Shown: positions 15,482-27,213, counted from the first letter of the stretch. The stretch: DNA of 64,000 nucleotides from Antilocapra americana (GCA_007570785.1 ML661900.1:2081126-2145125); one strand, 5' to 3'. Numbers and translations are program-made. The notes: generated by a model from the sequence alone, not told the origin.

Positions 15482-15780
15482 CCCCAAAGAAATGAAAATG
15501 TGTATTCACACAAAGTTCTATTTAAAATGTTTATAGAAGTTCCATTCATAATTGCCCCAAACTAGAAACAATTCAAATGTCCTTTGATAAAAAAGAATTG
15601 GAGTACATCAATATTCTGAAATACAATTCAGGAATTAAAAGCAAACCACTAATAAATGCAATGACTTGCATGAAAGGATCAGATCTCAAAAAGTTACATA
15701 TTGTATGTATGGTTTCATTTGTATAACATTATCCAAAAGGCAAAACTATAATGATGGAGAACAGATCAGGGTTTCATTTA
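15482..15780 (+). mobile_element. Ancient L1M, sense, 3' of MER5A
   Basis: Continues the L1 interrupted by MER5A: ttccattcataattgcccca, aactagaaacaattcaaatg, 'atttgtataacattatccaaaag'-type text. Non-coding remnant. Confidence 0.7.
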
Positions 15781-15799
15781 TTTGGAGTGAGTGTCTGAC

Positions 15800-17150
15800 T
15801 TTCCAATATCATTCCTTGAAAAGACTATTCTTTCATCATTGAATTGCTTTTACATTTTTCAAATACCTATAGGCAATATTTATGTGGCTTTGGGAAATAT
15901 ATGTTGGGTGGGAGATTCTGTATTAAGTTCCGTTGAAATATGCGCCTGTCCTTTTGACAGTATCACTTTATAATAAGTCTTAAAATTAGATAGCATCATT
16001 CCTCCAACTTTATTCTCCGTTTTCAATATTTCTGGTCTTTTTTTTTTCTTTTTTTGCTTTCCCATACAGATTTATAGAATTGGCTTATCTATATCTGAAA
16101 AAGATTCTGCCAGGATTTTTATTGGTATTACATGAAGTCTATACATGAATTGGGGGATTGAAATCTTTAAAATGTTGAGTCTACTTACACATCTTTTTCC
16201 ATGTATTAGGTATACACAGTATGCTTCTTCATGTATTTAAATCTTCTTTGATTTGTTTTATTAGCATTTTATAATTTTCAGCATAAAAGTTCTTTACATG
16301 TTCAATTAGATATATACCTGCATATTCCATTTGAAGCTGTTGTAAATGATTGTGTGTGTGTGGACGCACGCACACACATGCACACGTGTGTGTGTTTTCA
16401 TTTGGGTCTGCAATTATTCATTGCTAGTTATTGCTAGTTACTGATGTTTGTCACTTTGTATTCTGTGATGTTACTAAACTCATTTATCAGTGCTAAGAGG
16501 TTTTTAGATTCCTTGGGATTTTCTACACAGATATTCGTATAATCAGTGAGTAGGGATAGGTTTATGTCTTGCTTTCTAATCTCAATGTCTTTTATTTCTT
16601 TTTCTTATTGCATTAACTAGAACTTCTAGTATGATGTTGAGCAGACATGGTGAGAGAGGAAACTCTTCCCTGGTTATCACTCTTAGTCAGAAGTCTTTCA
16701 TCAGTGAAATATTTGTTATAGATTTTTAGTAGGTATCTTTTATCAGATTGAGGAAGTTGCCTTGTATTTTTTTTGTTGAGAATTTCTATCATTAAAGAAT
16801 GTTAAATTTTATCAAATACATTTCTATATCAGTTAGTATGATCATGTGGATTTTTTTCTTCTTTAGACATTAATATGGTAGGTTACGTTGGATGATATTT
16901 GAATATTGAACCAGGGATTTCATTGCAGGGAACCATTGCATTCCAGAGTTTAATTCCACTTTCTCTGGATCTATTAAAGGTTTTATTTTGTTATTTCAAT
17001 TTGGAAATATTATGTTGAGAATTTTTGTATCTATTTCCATGGAGGTTATTGAATATAGTTTTCTGTTTGTGTACTACTGTCTTTGTCTAGTTTTGGTGCC
17101 AGTGTAATGCTAGTCTCATAAACAAGTTGGAGACAATTATCTCTCCTTTA
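15800..17150 (-). mobile_element. Ancient L1M, antisense
   Basis: Long antisense L1 ORF2 remnant with typical text, for example ggagattctgtattaagttc, tccaactttattctccgttt, catgaattgggggattgaaa, gatgttgagcagacatggtg. Frames are destroyed. A TG/CA repeat lies within (16350-16394) and the element is interrupted by a SINE at 17152. Confidence 0.75.
16350..16394. repeat. TG/CA inverted microsatellite
   Basis: (TG)n followed by (CA)n and again (GTGTG), with a central acgcacg segment. The arms are complementary, so it could form a hairpin or Z-DNA. It lies inside the L1. Confidence 0.9.
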
Positions 17151-17151
17151 G

Positions 17152-17402
17152 GGCTTCCCAGTGGCTCTAGTGGTAAAAGAATCCACCCGCCACTGGAGGA
17201 GACCTAAGAGAGGCAGGTTCAGTCCCTGGGTTGGAAAGATCCCTGGAAGAGAGGAATGGCACCCCATTCCAGTCTTCTTGTCTGGAAAGTTCTATGGGCA
17301 GAGGAGCCTGGTGGGCTCTAGTCCATGGGATTGCAGAGTCAGACACGACGGAGCATGCACCTGTGCACACGCGCAAGCGCGCACACACACACACACACAC
17401 AC
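17152..17402 (+). mobile_element. Bov-tA SINE with (AC)n tail
   Basis: gggcttcccagtggctctag head, gcaggttcagtccctggg B-box region, gagcctggtgggctctagtc body, gtcagacacgacggagc end, then a (CA)n tract to 17402. Inserted in antisense L1, which resumes at 17410. Confidence 0.88.
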
Positions 17403-17407
17403 CCCTC

Positions 17408-18779
17408 TGTTTTTTCCAGTAAATTGTATATAATTGGTGATATTTTTTCTTTAAATATTTGGTAGATTCACGAAATCTATGAATTCATCTGCAATCAGAT
17501 ATTGCCCTTTCAGAAGTGTATTAGCTATAAATTTCAGCTTCTTTAACAGTTATAGAAAATAGAAATAAGTAGCTTTGGGTAGCTTGTTGTTTTGAGAAAT
17601 TGTTCCATTCCGTCAAAGTTGTTGAATTTATGTGCAGAGTATTGTTCACAATTTGCCCTTTTGTAGTTTACTACCTCGGGGGCTTTAGTGATATGCCCTT
17701 TCTTTGCAGGTTGGGCAGCTAGTGTCTTTTCTCCTTTCTCTCTCTTTTTTTGATCAGCATTGTTAAAGTTCTGTCAATTCTATCGGTCATTTAAAAGAAC
17801 CGATTTTGGCTTAATTGGTTGTCCGTGTTGGTTTTTAGATTTAAATTTCGTTGATTTCTGTTTTTACCTTTACAGTTTCTGCTCATTCTGTTTGCTTTAG
17901 GTACACTTTGCACTGATTTTTCTACTTTATTCAGGTGAAAGCTTAGATTATTGATGTGAGACTTTTTGTGTAATATATGTATTTGGGGGCTATAAATTTC
18001 CCTCTAAGAGCTGCTTAGCTGTGTATAACAAATTTTGATATGTTGCATTTTTATTTTCATGTTTAAAATATTTTCTAATTTCCCTTGAGATTTTCTCTTT
18101 AACTACTGAATTATTTCAAAGTCAGTGTGGTTTTGTTGTATTTCTTTACTAATTCTAGTTTAATTGCACTATGATCTAAGAACATAATTGGTATGATTTA
18201 AATTATTTAAAATGCCTTCAGTTTTATGAAGGAGTGAGCGTATTGTATGTCTTTGTGAATATTCCTTGTGCATTTTAAAAAGAAGTATATTCTGTACTTG
18301 TTGGATAAAGTGTTCTGTTGATGTCAGTTAGATCCAGTTGATTGATGGTTTTCTTCAGATTTTCTATACCCTTGCTATTTTCTGTCTACTTGTTCTTTCA
18401 GCTACTGAGAGAGAAGTTTAGAACCCTACAGTTATACTTATGGCTGTTTCTATTTCTCTTTTCAGTTTTGTCAGTTTTTTCTTCTAATTATTTTGAAGTC
18501 TTATTGTTAAACCCACATTCATTTAGGACTATTTTACCTTCTTTCTCAATTTATCCTTTGATCATTGTATGATATCTCTTTTTATCTGGGGCAGTTTTCT
18601 TTGATCTGAAGTCTACTTTGCCTGATATTGATAAAACTTCTTGAAATTGATCTTGATTAAAATTTTCATGATCTGTAATTTTCCATCCTTTTATCTTTAA
18701 ACTACCTATATCATTATATTTGAAGTAAGTTTCTTTAACACAGAAAATAGTTATTATTGATTCTAACAATTTCTGTCTG
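17408..18779 (-). mobile_element. Ancient L1M, antisense (continues)
   Basis: Antisense L1 ORF2 text (for example gtctttgtgaatattccttg, tctgtacttgttggataaag, attgatggttttcttcag, ctgggggctataaatttccc-type phrases). Continues the element before the SINE and resumes again at 19570. Confidence 0.75.
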
Positions 18780-18896
18780 TTAACTGCTGCTGCTGCTAAG
18801 TTGCTTCAGTCATGTCCGACTCTGTGTGACCCCATAGATGGCAGCCCACCAGGCTCCCCTGTCCCTGGGATTCTCCAGGCAAGAACACTGGAGTGG
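18780..18896 (-). mobile_element. Bov-A2 type SINE, antisense, cut by assembly gap
   Basis: (GCT)n start, then aagttgcttcagtcatgtcc, gactctgtgtgaccccatag, and aagaacactggagtgg running into Ns. The antisense SINE is incomplete because of the gap. Confidence 0.85.
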
Positions 18897-18996
18897 NNNN
18901 NNNNNNNNNNNNNNNNNNNNNNNNNNNNNNNNNNNNNNNNNNNNNNNNNNNNNNNNNNNNNNNNNNNNNNNNNNNNNNNNNNNNNNNNNNNNNNNN
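18897..18996. other. Assembly gap of 100 Ns
   Basis: Exactly 100 N, the conventional placeholder for a gap of unknown size. Left edge is in a SINE, right edge is a run of C (G-rich tract of an L1 3' UTR on the other strand). The L1 tail and the SINE remainder are presumably missing here. Confidence 0.98.
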
Positions 18997-19559
18997 CCCC
19001 CCCCCCCCCCCGGAAATCTCAATGCACCAGCCCCGAGCATCAATCCTGGGCTGGCGATTGATTATACATATGATAATTAACATGTTTCAATGCCATTCTC
19101 CCATATCATCCCACCCTTGCCCTCTTCCACAGAGTCCACAAGTCTGTTCTATACATCTGCGTTCCTTTTGCTGTCTCGCATGCTGGGCTCTCGTTACCAT
19201 CTTTCTAAATTCCATATATATGCATTAGTATACTGTATTGTTGTTTTCCCTTCTGGCTTACTTCATTCTGCATAATAGGCTCCAGTTCCACCCACCTGAG
19301 TAGAACTGATTCAAATGAATTTTTTTTAATGCTGAGTAATATTCCATTGTGTATATGTACCACAGCTTTCTTATCCATTTGTCAGTTGATGGGCGTCTAG
19401 GTTGCTTCCATGTCCTGGCTATTGTAAACAATGCAGCGATAAACACTGGGGTACACGTGGCTCTTTCAATTCTGGTTTCCTCGGTGTGTATGCCCAGCAG
19501 TGGGATTGCTGGGTCATATGGCAGGACTATTTGCAGCTTTTTAAGGAATCTCCACACTA
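18997..19559 (-). mobile_element. Young ruminant L1, 3' end only, second copy
   Basis: Almost the same sequence as 1060-1615. It contains the last part of ORF2 (IYTMEYYSALKK and the ATCTPVFIAALFTIARTWKQ block, read on the minus strand, 19258-19557) and 3' UTR. It is 5'-truncated at 19559. The bases ttaactgct at 19560-19568 repeat 18780-18788 on the other side of SINE and gap, suggesting a target-site duplication around the whole block. Confidence 0.85.
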
Positions 19560-19569
19560 TTAACTGCTA

Positions 19570-21250
19570 CATTCATATAATCTGTGTTTAATGTAATTAC
19601 TAATCTGTTTGAACTTTGGTCTCCTGTTTTATTGTTTGCTTTTTCCTTTTGTGTTTTTTGTTCCTCTGTTCCCCTTTCCTTGTTTCAGTTATTTGAATTT
19701 TTAAGATTCTATTTTAATTTAATTTTTATGATTTTAACATCTTTTCATAGAGTTTTTAAATGGTGGCTCTAGTAATTACAATATACATATTTTAAGCAAT
19801 CCCTTTTGGAATTCAAGTGTAATTCAAAATCCTAGCTACCAAATAGCTCCCTTATTCTCTCCTTTATGGTATAGTTTTCTTATGTATTTCATCTACATAC
19901 TTTAAATACCCCATCAGCCAATATAATATTTTTAATGAGGATCTTCAAATATATATTAAAGAACTCAAGAGGAAAAGGATACTCTATTATATGTATGCAA
20001 ATCATGACTATTTCTGTTGTGCTTCCTTCATTTCTGATGTTCCAGTATTTTTCTGGTATCATTTTCTTTCAATCTGAACATTTTCTTTTAATTTTTAGGG
20101 AGATTTTCTGGTTGTGAGTTCCATTACTTTTTCGTCATCTGAGAGTATGTTTATTTCACCTTTACACCTGAAGGATATTTTTAACGGATATAGAATTCTA
20201 TCAGTAGTTTAACATCCTTTTCTTGCAGCACTTTAAAAATCTTGTTTCCTCTTCTACTCCAGTAGTTTCTGATGAGAAATCGACAGTCACAGAAGTTCCC
20301 ATGTTCAATGTATCACTTTTCATCTGGGTGCTTTCAGCAATTTTCCTCTGTCCTTAGGTTTCAACAATTTGATTTTATTGTGTCTGGCCAGGGGTTTCTT
20401 TAGGTTTATCCTCATTAGTTCTCTGAGCTTCTTAAATCTATAGGTCTGTATTTTCACCCAGCTTAGGAAACTTTCAGTCATTATTGAAGTTTTTTTTTTT
20501 TCTTTTTAGGGGCTCTGTACTCTTTCTCCTTCTGGAACTCTGATGACATGAGTATTTTACTTTTGATACTGTCTGAAGTCACTGAAATTCTCCTTTTGTC
20601 AGTCTTTTCATCTCCCTCTTCTTCAGATTGGGTCATCTGTTGATCCGTCTTCAAATTTACTGACTCTTATTCTCTCTCATCCCCAATCCACTATTGAGTC
20701 CACTCAGTGAATTTTTTCTTCCAATTACTGTATATTTAATTTCTAAAATTTCCATCACTGATTGGAGCATCTTCACAATAACTTCTTTAAAATCTTTGTC
20801 AGATAATTCTGATGTCTACCAACTCAAAGTCTTTTGACCATTCTCTTCCTTGGGAAAATTGAGATTTTTGTGATTCTTCATGTGTCAAGTACATTCCTGG
20901 ACATTTTGGATATTACAGGACTCTGAGTCTTGTTAATAATCTATGAAAAATCTTGTTTTTCATGTTAAGCAGTTAGGTTCACACTGTAAATTTCAACCTG
21001 CCTTCTCTGGGCTGTGGTTTTCAAAGCCTTTGCTGTCCTACTTGCCTAAGCCACACATTACACAATCTGCAACCTGGGCAGGGGTTTATTCAGTAATTCT
21101 TCAGTGCCTTTGGTGTACTGATTAGGGCAGGTCAGATCGATACATGCACAGCTCTGAGTTGGGGAAAGGGGAGTCTAGGAATTCATAAACAACCTTATAA
21201 GATTGTTTTCTGAAGTCCTTCCTGTCTTATAATCTTCCAGGTACTTTCTG
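19570..21250 (-). mobile_element. Ancient L1M, antisense, 3' part
   Basis: Continues the L1 interrupted at 18780. Text such as ggatatagaattctatcagt (20185-20204 region), tctgatgagaaatcgacagt-like phrases and attctgatgtctaccaactc is typical of L1 3' ORF2/UTR antisense. The right boundary is uncertain beyond about 20940. Confidence 0.65.
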
Positions 21251-21774
21251 GTTCCCTGGGACTCCCTTTTCTGTCCTCCAGCCATAATGTGCTGCTATGC
21301 ACCTGGCCCTGTCCTGCGCCCCTGCTCATGCAGGGTTCATGTATGTTTTTTTTTATATATTGTCTCTCCTTCACATTGCAACATCATATTGGTGCAGCCA
21401 ACCCAATTCTTCTTTTTGATTCTCTTCCAAACCCTAGCTCAGTGTTGGTACAGGGCTGCATGTACCAACAGAGCCAGATCCAGGACCAGCAGGTATGGTG
21501 CTGAGCCTTATGCCTCCACACACCCCCCAGGAGAGACGTTCCTGCCTGGGGCCCATGACACCAGTGCCCAGACTTGACCTGTTAGGAGGCAGGCAGCAAA
21601 GGCCAGCCCTCATGGGATGAGTGCTCACACCATTCTCCCACACAGCCTTTGACTGCTCTCTGGAGCAGGGAAGGCTGGCCTTCTTAGAGGATCAAGATTC
21701 GCTGGAGATGGGGAAGGATAGCATCATCTGACAGGAATTAGAGCCATTTCATCTACTGAACACATACGTGTTAC
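21251..21774 (+). other. Intron, no element recognised
   Basis: Unassigned intronic DNA between old repeats. Overlapping short open frames only. Confidence 0.5.
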
Positions 21775-21965
21775 AATATGATCTGCATCGAGCAGGGCTC
21801 TGAAGCTATCATTATCGTCACCAATGGCAGAAAACTGAGATTCAGGAAATTAAATCAGTTCTCAGCATGCTCAGCCCAGAAGGGACAGAGCCAGGATCTA
21901 AACTTGATCCTGACCACCAACATAAACCCACACTCTTATCAAATCAGAACATCATGATGCACAAT
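21775..21965 (-). mobile_element. MIR-like SINE, antisense, diverged
   Basis: Order of motifs fits antisense MIR: 'gcagggctctgaagctatca', 'ggcagaaaactgagattcag', 'gggacagagccaggatctaa'. Confidence 0.4.
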
Positions 21966-22379
21966 CATGCAAATGAAGCAAATCAGGCATGAAGAGCAAG
22001 AATCAACAACTTATCCTGAAATTTGTGATGAAAATAATCAGTTTTGTTCTTTAACCTTTTATAAAGTGAGAGCTTACTTTTTCTCCACTGGATGAGACAG
22101 GTTATGGAGGCTGAGAGGCTGTTAGAACAAAGAGAAAATGAGGCAGAGGGGGACCTTTTCGAGGACTCTTTCGAGCCTCCACTGAGTGACTGACGTCCCA
22201 GGTCTGCATTGTCCCAGTATGATGCTCATTGTGCAACTGACTTCCCACAATTTTGTTGCTGTGCTACATAATTTCATAGTATGTTTGCTACTTTTCTTTC
22301 TTATCAGGCTTTTTCAGAAATAGCCAGAATCTTAAATGGCTTCCCAACATACGGTCTCAGAGATGTGAACTTGTCAGTC

Positions 22380-22540
22380 TTTCTTATATTTATTTTTATT
22401 TGGCTGCACCAGGTCTTAGGTGTAGCACGTGGGATCTTGAGTTGTGGCATGTGAAATCTAGTTCCTCGATTGGGGATCAAACCCAGGCTCTCTGCATTGC
22501 AAGCATGGAGTCCTAGCCACTGGACCACCAGGGAAGCCCC
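22380..22540 (-). mobile_element. CHR-type tRNA SINE, antisense
   Basis: Antisense copy: starts ttatttggctgcaccagg, contains ttggggatcaaacccaggct (B-box complement) and gccactggaccaccagggaa, ending aagcccc at about 22540. Typical cetartiodactyl SINE end. Confidence 0.8.
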
Positions 22541-22804
22541 TTAATTTGGTCTTTTAAGGAAACATGAGTGGCATGCTGCTGCTGAAAGGTACTCACCCCT
22601 CAGACTGGCACTCCAGGGTCAGGGCGTGGCCCGTTGTGGGAAAAGAGGCTTTTTTACAAATATTCCTCAAGGTTCTGTGACTTCCATCAGTAAACCAAGC
22701 AGGGAGACTGTTCACCTAATGAGTTCTCACATTTGCAAATCTGGAATCCTTTCAAATTTTTAAAAGACATTGTTGATTGAAAATATGATTGAAGCTGTCG
22801 ATTC

Positions 22805-23035
22805 ATCTGTCAGGAGCCTTCTCTGACCTCCTGTTTAAAGAAGCCCCCGTTTACCACCATGCTTAGTAACATCTAATCATTTTTCTTGTTTCATCATCTG
22901 TTAATTGTCTGTCTCTGCCACTTTGACCTGCGTACATGTGCACACATGAACACCCACATACACACACACCTAGCAACAGTGCCATACCTATAGCAGGCAC
23001 TCAGTAAGTATCTGTCACACAAATGACCCCAGCTT
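22805..23035 (+). mobile_element. L2 LINE fragment
   Basis: L2 3' end wording: aggagccttctctgacctcc, then after a CA-rich interruption (22935-22970) ctagcaacagtgccatacc and gcaggcactcagtaagtatc. Confidence 0.55.
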
Positions 23036-23456
23036 CTTCATTTTAGGCAGTGAGATGAGTCCTCACCCCCAGGCCACCTTGGCCGCTATTGAGAAGCTCC
23101 TTGTTAGAGCCAGAGACCCTCTTGGTCCCCTCAGAGTGCCACCATCCTTCCATCCTGGATCCCCAGACCATAACTCTTAGCAAGGTCCTGGCTGCCTACA
23201 CTGTTGTGCCTTAGGAAATCTTTTTGAAAAGCTGCCCATGTGGGCAGACACGGTCCCTGACCAGATACAGAGGCCCACCGCAGGGCACTGGCTGGCCTCA
23301 GCGCCTCTGAGCCCCTCAGGCTGACTCCCCATCCAGCTCCCTCTCCACCTATGTGTCAGCTTATCAAAAATGTCCTCATGGCTCCAAACCTGCCTGGGAG
23401 AAGGGGTCAAGCCCCACCACTGGCAGAAATGCTGCCAGTGACACATACGTGTCAAC

Positions 23457-23956
23457 TGAAAAAAAAATGCACAGCGCAAACATTGAGAAGTATGTTTTAT
23501 TTGGCAGACAAAACTGAGGGCTTAAGCCCAGGAGGTAGCCTCTCAGATAGCTCAAAGGACTGCTCCAAAAAGGTAAGGGAAGAGCCATGTGGGAGTTTTT
23601 ACAACAAAGACCAAGGAGCCAGAGCATCAAAAGATAGTTGATTAAAGAAAACCAGACATCTGAAGTTAAAAAGTATAGTGCTTGTCTGTGTATTGGGAAA
23701 GTACAAGAGTCTGGGCTCCCTGAAATTATTCCTTTGATATGCACCTCAGCTATCCGGGGCCAGTATCCTGAGCTTTCTCATCCTTAGTGTCCTCCAGCTG
23801 CACCATCAAAGGTGGCTGCAGCATCTGTTGGTTTGATGATGGGCATCCTGTCCATCTTGAGTTCCCTCAGAGTTCACCATCCGAGCAGCTGTAAGGTGAT
23901 GAGTTGGTGGCTGCAACATCCTCTGTTTACGGACGCGGCAGGCAACAGTTTTTTCA
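23457..23956 (-). mobile_element. LTR-like repeat, copy 1 of 2
   Basis: About 500 bp, TG...CA ends, with a second copy at 26730-27213 in the same orientation. Shared blocks include gtagcctctcagatagctca, accagacatctgaagtta (copy 2: accagacatctcaagtta), gcaccatcaaaggtggc-like and ctctgtttacggacgcggca (copy 2: ctttgtttactgatatggca). A TTTATT near the left end gives AATAAA on the minus strand, consistent with an LTR R region. I cannot name the family. Confidence 0.6.
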
Positions 23957-24184
23957 TTGACATATGCATAAAGAGTGCTGTGCAACTGTGGGAGGGGAGG
24001 AGACCCTCATACTGTGGCAGAGGCCTCTCTGGGATGACCCTTAGGAAAGCAAGGGTCAGCAGAGTCCATAGAGTGCCCTGCCTTTCACCTCAAGGTGGTC
24101 AGGGGGTATTATGCAGAAGCTAAATATGCATATACATTCATATTCCTGTATATGTTTGTATGCACACACAAACACATATGTGCT

Positions 24185-24645
24185 TGTATTTTTTAAGTTT
24201 TTATTGAAATATAGGTGCTTTACAATGTTGTGTTGGTTTCAGATGTACAGCAAAGTGATTCAGTTATACATATATATCATATTATTTTTCAGATTCTTTT
24301 CCATTACAAGATTACAAGATACTAAATATAGTTTCCTGTGCTATATGTATAGTAGGACCTTGTTGTTTTTTTTATATATATAGTAGTGTCTATATGCTAG
24401 TCCCAAACTCCAAATTTATCACTTCCAACACCTTTCCCCTTTGGCAACCATAAGTTTGTTTCCTATGTCTGTGGGTCTGTTTCTGTTTTGTAACAAGTTC
24501 GTTTGTATTGGTTTTTTAGATTCCACAGGTAAGTAGTATCATATGGTATTTGTCTTTCTCTGTCTGACTTACTTGACTTATCATGATCATCTCTAGGTCT
24601 ATCCATGTATGCTTATATTTTTGGGTGAGAGGGTTCACAGGATAC
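24185..24645 (-). mobile_element. L1 3' end, antisense
   Basis: Antisense L1 3' UTR: taagtttttattgaaatata, ttgtgttggtttcagatgta, cagcaaagtgattcagttat, gtttcctgtgctatatgtat, gtctttctctgtctgactta. Same class as 44095-44770. Confidence 0.8.
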
Positions 24646-25465
24646 TGATAACTATGTCACAAAGGGAATCACCATGGATGGGGTGACTATACAACTTATC
24701 ATCCAAGTTGGTACATGGTGGAGAGTAAGAGTGGCCACTGGCCATTGGTCACCCATAAAGCAGGACTTCCCTGATCAAAATAGGAGATATGGACACCCTA
24801 CCTTGGGGAGGGAGATAGGGAACATGTCCTGCGGGACCCTGCACCCAAGCATCCCCTCTGTGTGGCCGGGTGACTGCCTTTGGGCAAGACCCCGCTGGCT
24901 GCCCAGACTGGCATCCTTGTCCATGACATGTGCTCTTGCTGGGACATCCTCTAAGGCTGTATTTAAGCCAGGACACCCCCAAATCTGCACTGTACCTCTT
25001 CATTCCTGCCACCAACTTCAGCGCCATCTGGACCTCACTCCACCATCCTTGCTTCTTGATCCCACCGCCTCTGCCGAGGGAACCCATCTTTCTCAGGGGG
25101 TTTTCACTGGGTGGGTGGGGTGTCCCTTTGCTCCTGATCCCCTCTCCCCAGGTACACACTGAAGTAGAGGGAACATATTTGTTGTGACTAGGGCCTGTGA
25201 GGAAGCTCTCAGACACACCCAAGTGTGAGGATGAAGGAGTCACATTGCCTGTTAGTCTTCTTAACCAATAACTAAGTGTTATAGGGAAATCAGGTGTCTT
25301 TTCCCAGAGGCAAGATTCTATATACAACCCCACATCTAGCATTGCTTAGTAAACTCCCAGGATGTTGATGTGAAGTCTTGGGATGAGACCTGGATGTGAG
25401 TATTCAGGACTGGTTTTACTGGAGCTGATTTCTACCAACAGGCTCAGTCATAGTAACTCATACAC
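24646..25465 (+). other. Intron, no element recognised
   Basis: Open frames on both strands (24674-25162 plus strand, 24749-25342 minus strand) overlap and share no recognisable domain. I see no support for a gene. Confidence 0.5.
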
Positions 25466-25469
25466 ACAG

Positions 25470-25562
25470 GTCACTGTTCTAAAGTCTAGACCCATGGCAG
25501 TTTCATGTCATTGTATGGCAAAACAAACACAATAAAGTAAAGAAAATTAAAAAAAAAAAATT
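25470..25562 (+). mobile_element. L1 3' tail fragment with A-run
   Basis: Sense L1 terminus: gtttcatgtcattgtatggc, aaaacaaacacaataaagta, then an A-run to 25560. Confidence 0.6.
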
Positions 25563-26030
25563 AAGTCTCCTCCAGTTTGCCCATTTGCACCTCAGAGGAG
25601 CCTGCGGAGTTGTCAAGCCAAAGTTCCCAGCCTGTATTCAATGAGCAGGAATATTCACTGAGGCTCCGAAGCACAAGGGTATAGTGGTGGTGGTGTTGAG
25701 GGGAGAGCGCAGAACAAGGATGCAGCCCCAGTTCAGTCCTGTTCCCTGTGCCCTGGAGCAAGTAGGGAAGGACTCCCCCACGGTGGAGCTGGGACCCTTT
25801 CTTCCACCTTCTGGGTCACCAAGCAGAGTCACAGTTGACCTTTGGATCTCATGTTCAGCTCCAAAACAGGACTCGCCCTGCTTCAGGCTCATCTCCATAA
25901 CCCTCTCCCAGCTGGGCTCACACCCCCACCACTGCTGCCTGTGTGCAGCTGTGAGGCTTGCAGATATATGTGGTACAGCTACATGCCCCAGCCCTAGCGC
26001 AGATCTGGGACAGATGGACAGACAGGTGGC
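25563..26030 (+). other. Intron, no element recognised
   Basis: Unassigned sequence; overlapping chance open frames on both strands. Confidence 0.5.
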
Positions 26031-26035
26031 TGGGT

Positions 26036-26150
26036 GGACGGAACAGGTGGATGGATGGATGGATGACCAGAGGATGGCTACATGTATTCATAGATGGATG
26101 AGTACATGCATGGATGGATGGACCAAAGGATGCATGCATGCAGGGATATA
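26036..26150. repeat. (GGAT)n-type degenerate repeat
   Basis: Repeated GGAT/GATG units (ggatggatggatggat, atggatggatgga, tgcatgcatgcag). Interrupted tetranucleotide tract. Confidence 0.85.
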
Positions 26151-26439
26151 TGAGTGTGTGTTAGACCTGGCATGTGCTCCTCTTTCGCTTCCCTTCCTTC
26201 CCTGAAAAATTCAGTCCTAAATCCATATGGTTCGTCAAACCAAGATGGGCATCTGCAGTGGGCATGGTGTGGGGTGGTGGGACACAGAGGATGAAGGCCA
26301 GGGTGTCAGAGCCAGAGGGGGTGAAGAGGGAAACTCAGGGGGAAAGCAGCATCATGGTGGGGACTTGGAGAAAGGAGTTAGAAGTAGAATGAACTCTGGG
26401 GTGTTAGATTGGAATTGGCAGTATCAGGGGACTCAAAGT

Positions 26440-26545
26440 TTCAGATAGATAGGTAATAGATAAATGATAGGTAGGTAAATAGATAAGTAATGGATAGATA
26501 GATAGATGATATATAATAGACGGATAGATAGATGACAGATGAAAA
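26440..26545. repeat. (GATA)n-type microsatellite
   Basis: GATA/GATAGATA units with interruptions (gatagatagatagatgatat), likely polymorphic. Confidence 0.9.
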
Positions 26546-26729
26546 TGTACCTGTATTCATGTGAGGGTACAAACACACATCGCCCAGCTCTATTTACAGA
26601 GTCTAGGGAAAGTAACATTAGCAATAATCATATTTGGGCTTCTAAATACCATTATCCACCATTTGAAAAAAACAGAAGTGGCTAAATCCAGGGCTGAGGC
26701 AGAAGAGATATAAGATGAATCTTCTTGAC

Positions 26730-27213
26730 TGAAAAATATACACAACCTGAAAGTTGAAAGTGATGTTTTATTCAGTGGACAAAGCTTAGGACTTAAACCT
26801 GGAACACAGCCTCTCAGATAGCTCAAAGAGATTGCTCTAAGAGGAGGTGATACAGGTGTTTTTTTTTGTATCGAAGACCAAGTAGTCAGAACATCAAAGG
26901 ATTACCAGACATCTCAAGTTAAGGAATTTTGTGCTTTTTTGTGTGTGGGTCTGGGCAAGAGTCTGGGCTCACCGACCCCTTTGATGTGCACCTCAGGTCT
27001 CTAGGGCCAGTACCCTTTGTCTTCTTACCCTGAGTGCACTCGGGGTGTACCATCGGGAAGAGGCATGTGACTGCAGCAGCTGACTGCTAGATGGTGTTGG
27101 GGGGCATCCTGCTTTCATCCTGAGCTTCCTCCGGGCTCACCGTAATGAGTGATAATGACTGATGGCTCCAACACCCTTTGTTTACTGATATGGCAAGCGG
27201 CATTTTTAGTTCA
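26730..27213 (-). mobile_element. LTR-like repeat, copy 2 of 2
   Basis: Matches 23457-23956 along its length (see there) with substantial divergence, perhaps 20-25% by eye. It begins TGAAAA and ends TTCA. The intervening 2.8 kb holds L1 and unrelated sequence, so they may be independent insertions or a long-decayed element. Confidence 0.6.

Noticed and set aside
18796..19228. Frames with long X stretches around 18800-19230
   Set aside because: Translation across the 100-N gap; artefact.
24674..25342. 162- and 197-residue frames on opposite strands
   Set aside because: Overlapping on both strands, no domain, between repeat copies; chance.
25918..26139. 73-residue minus-strand frame with repeated HPSI/HPS motif
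   Set aside because: Translation of the GGAT microsatellite.
26036..26545. Regularly spaced repeats that might suggest a CRISPR-like array
   Set aside because: They are tetranucleotide GGAT/GATA microsatellites, not spaced identical repeats with unique spacers, and the DNA is mammalian.
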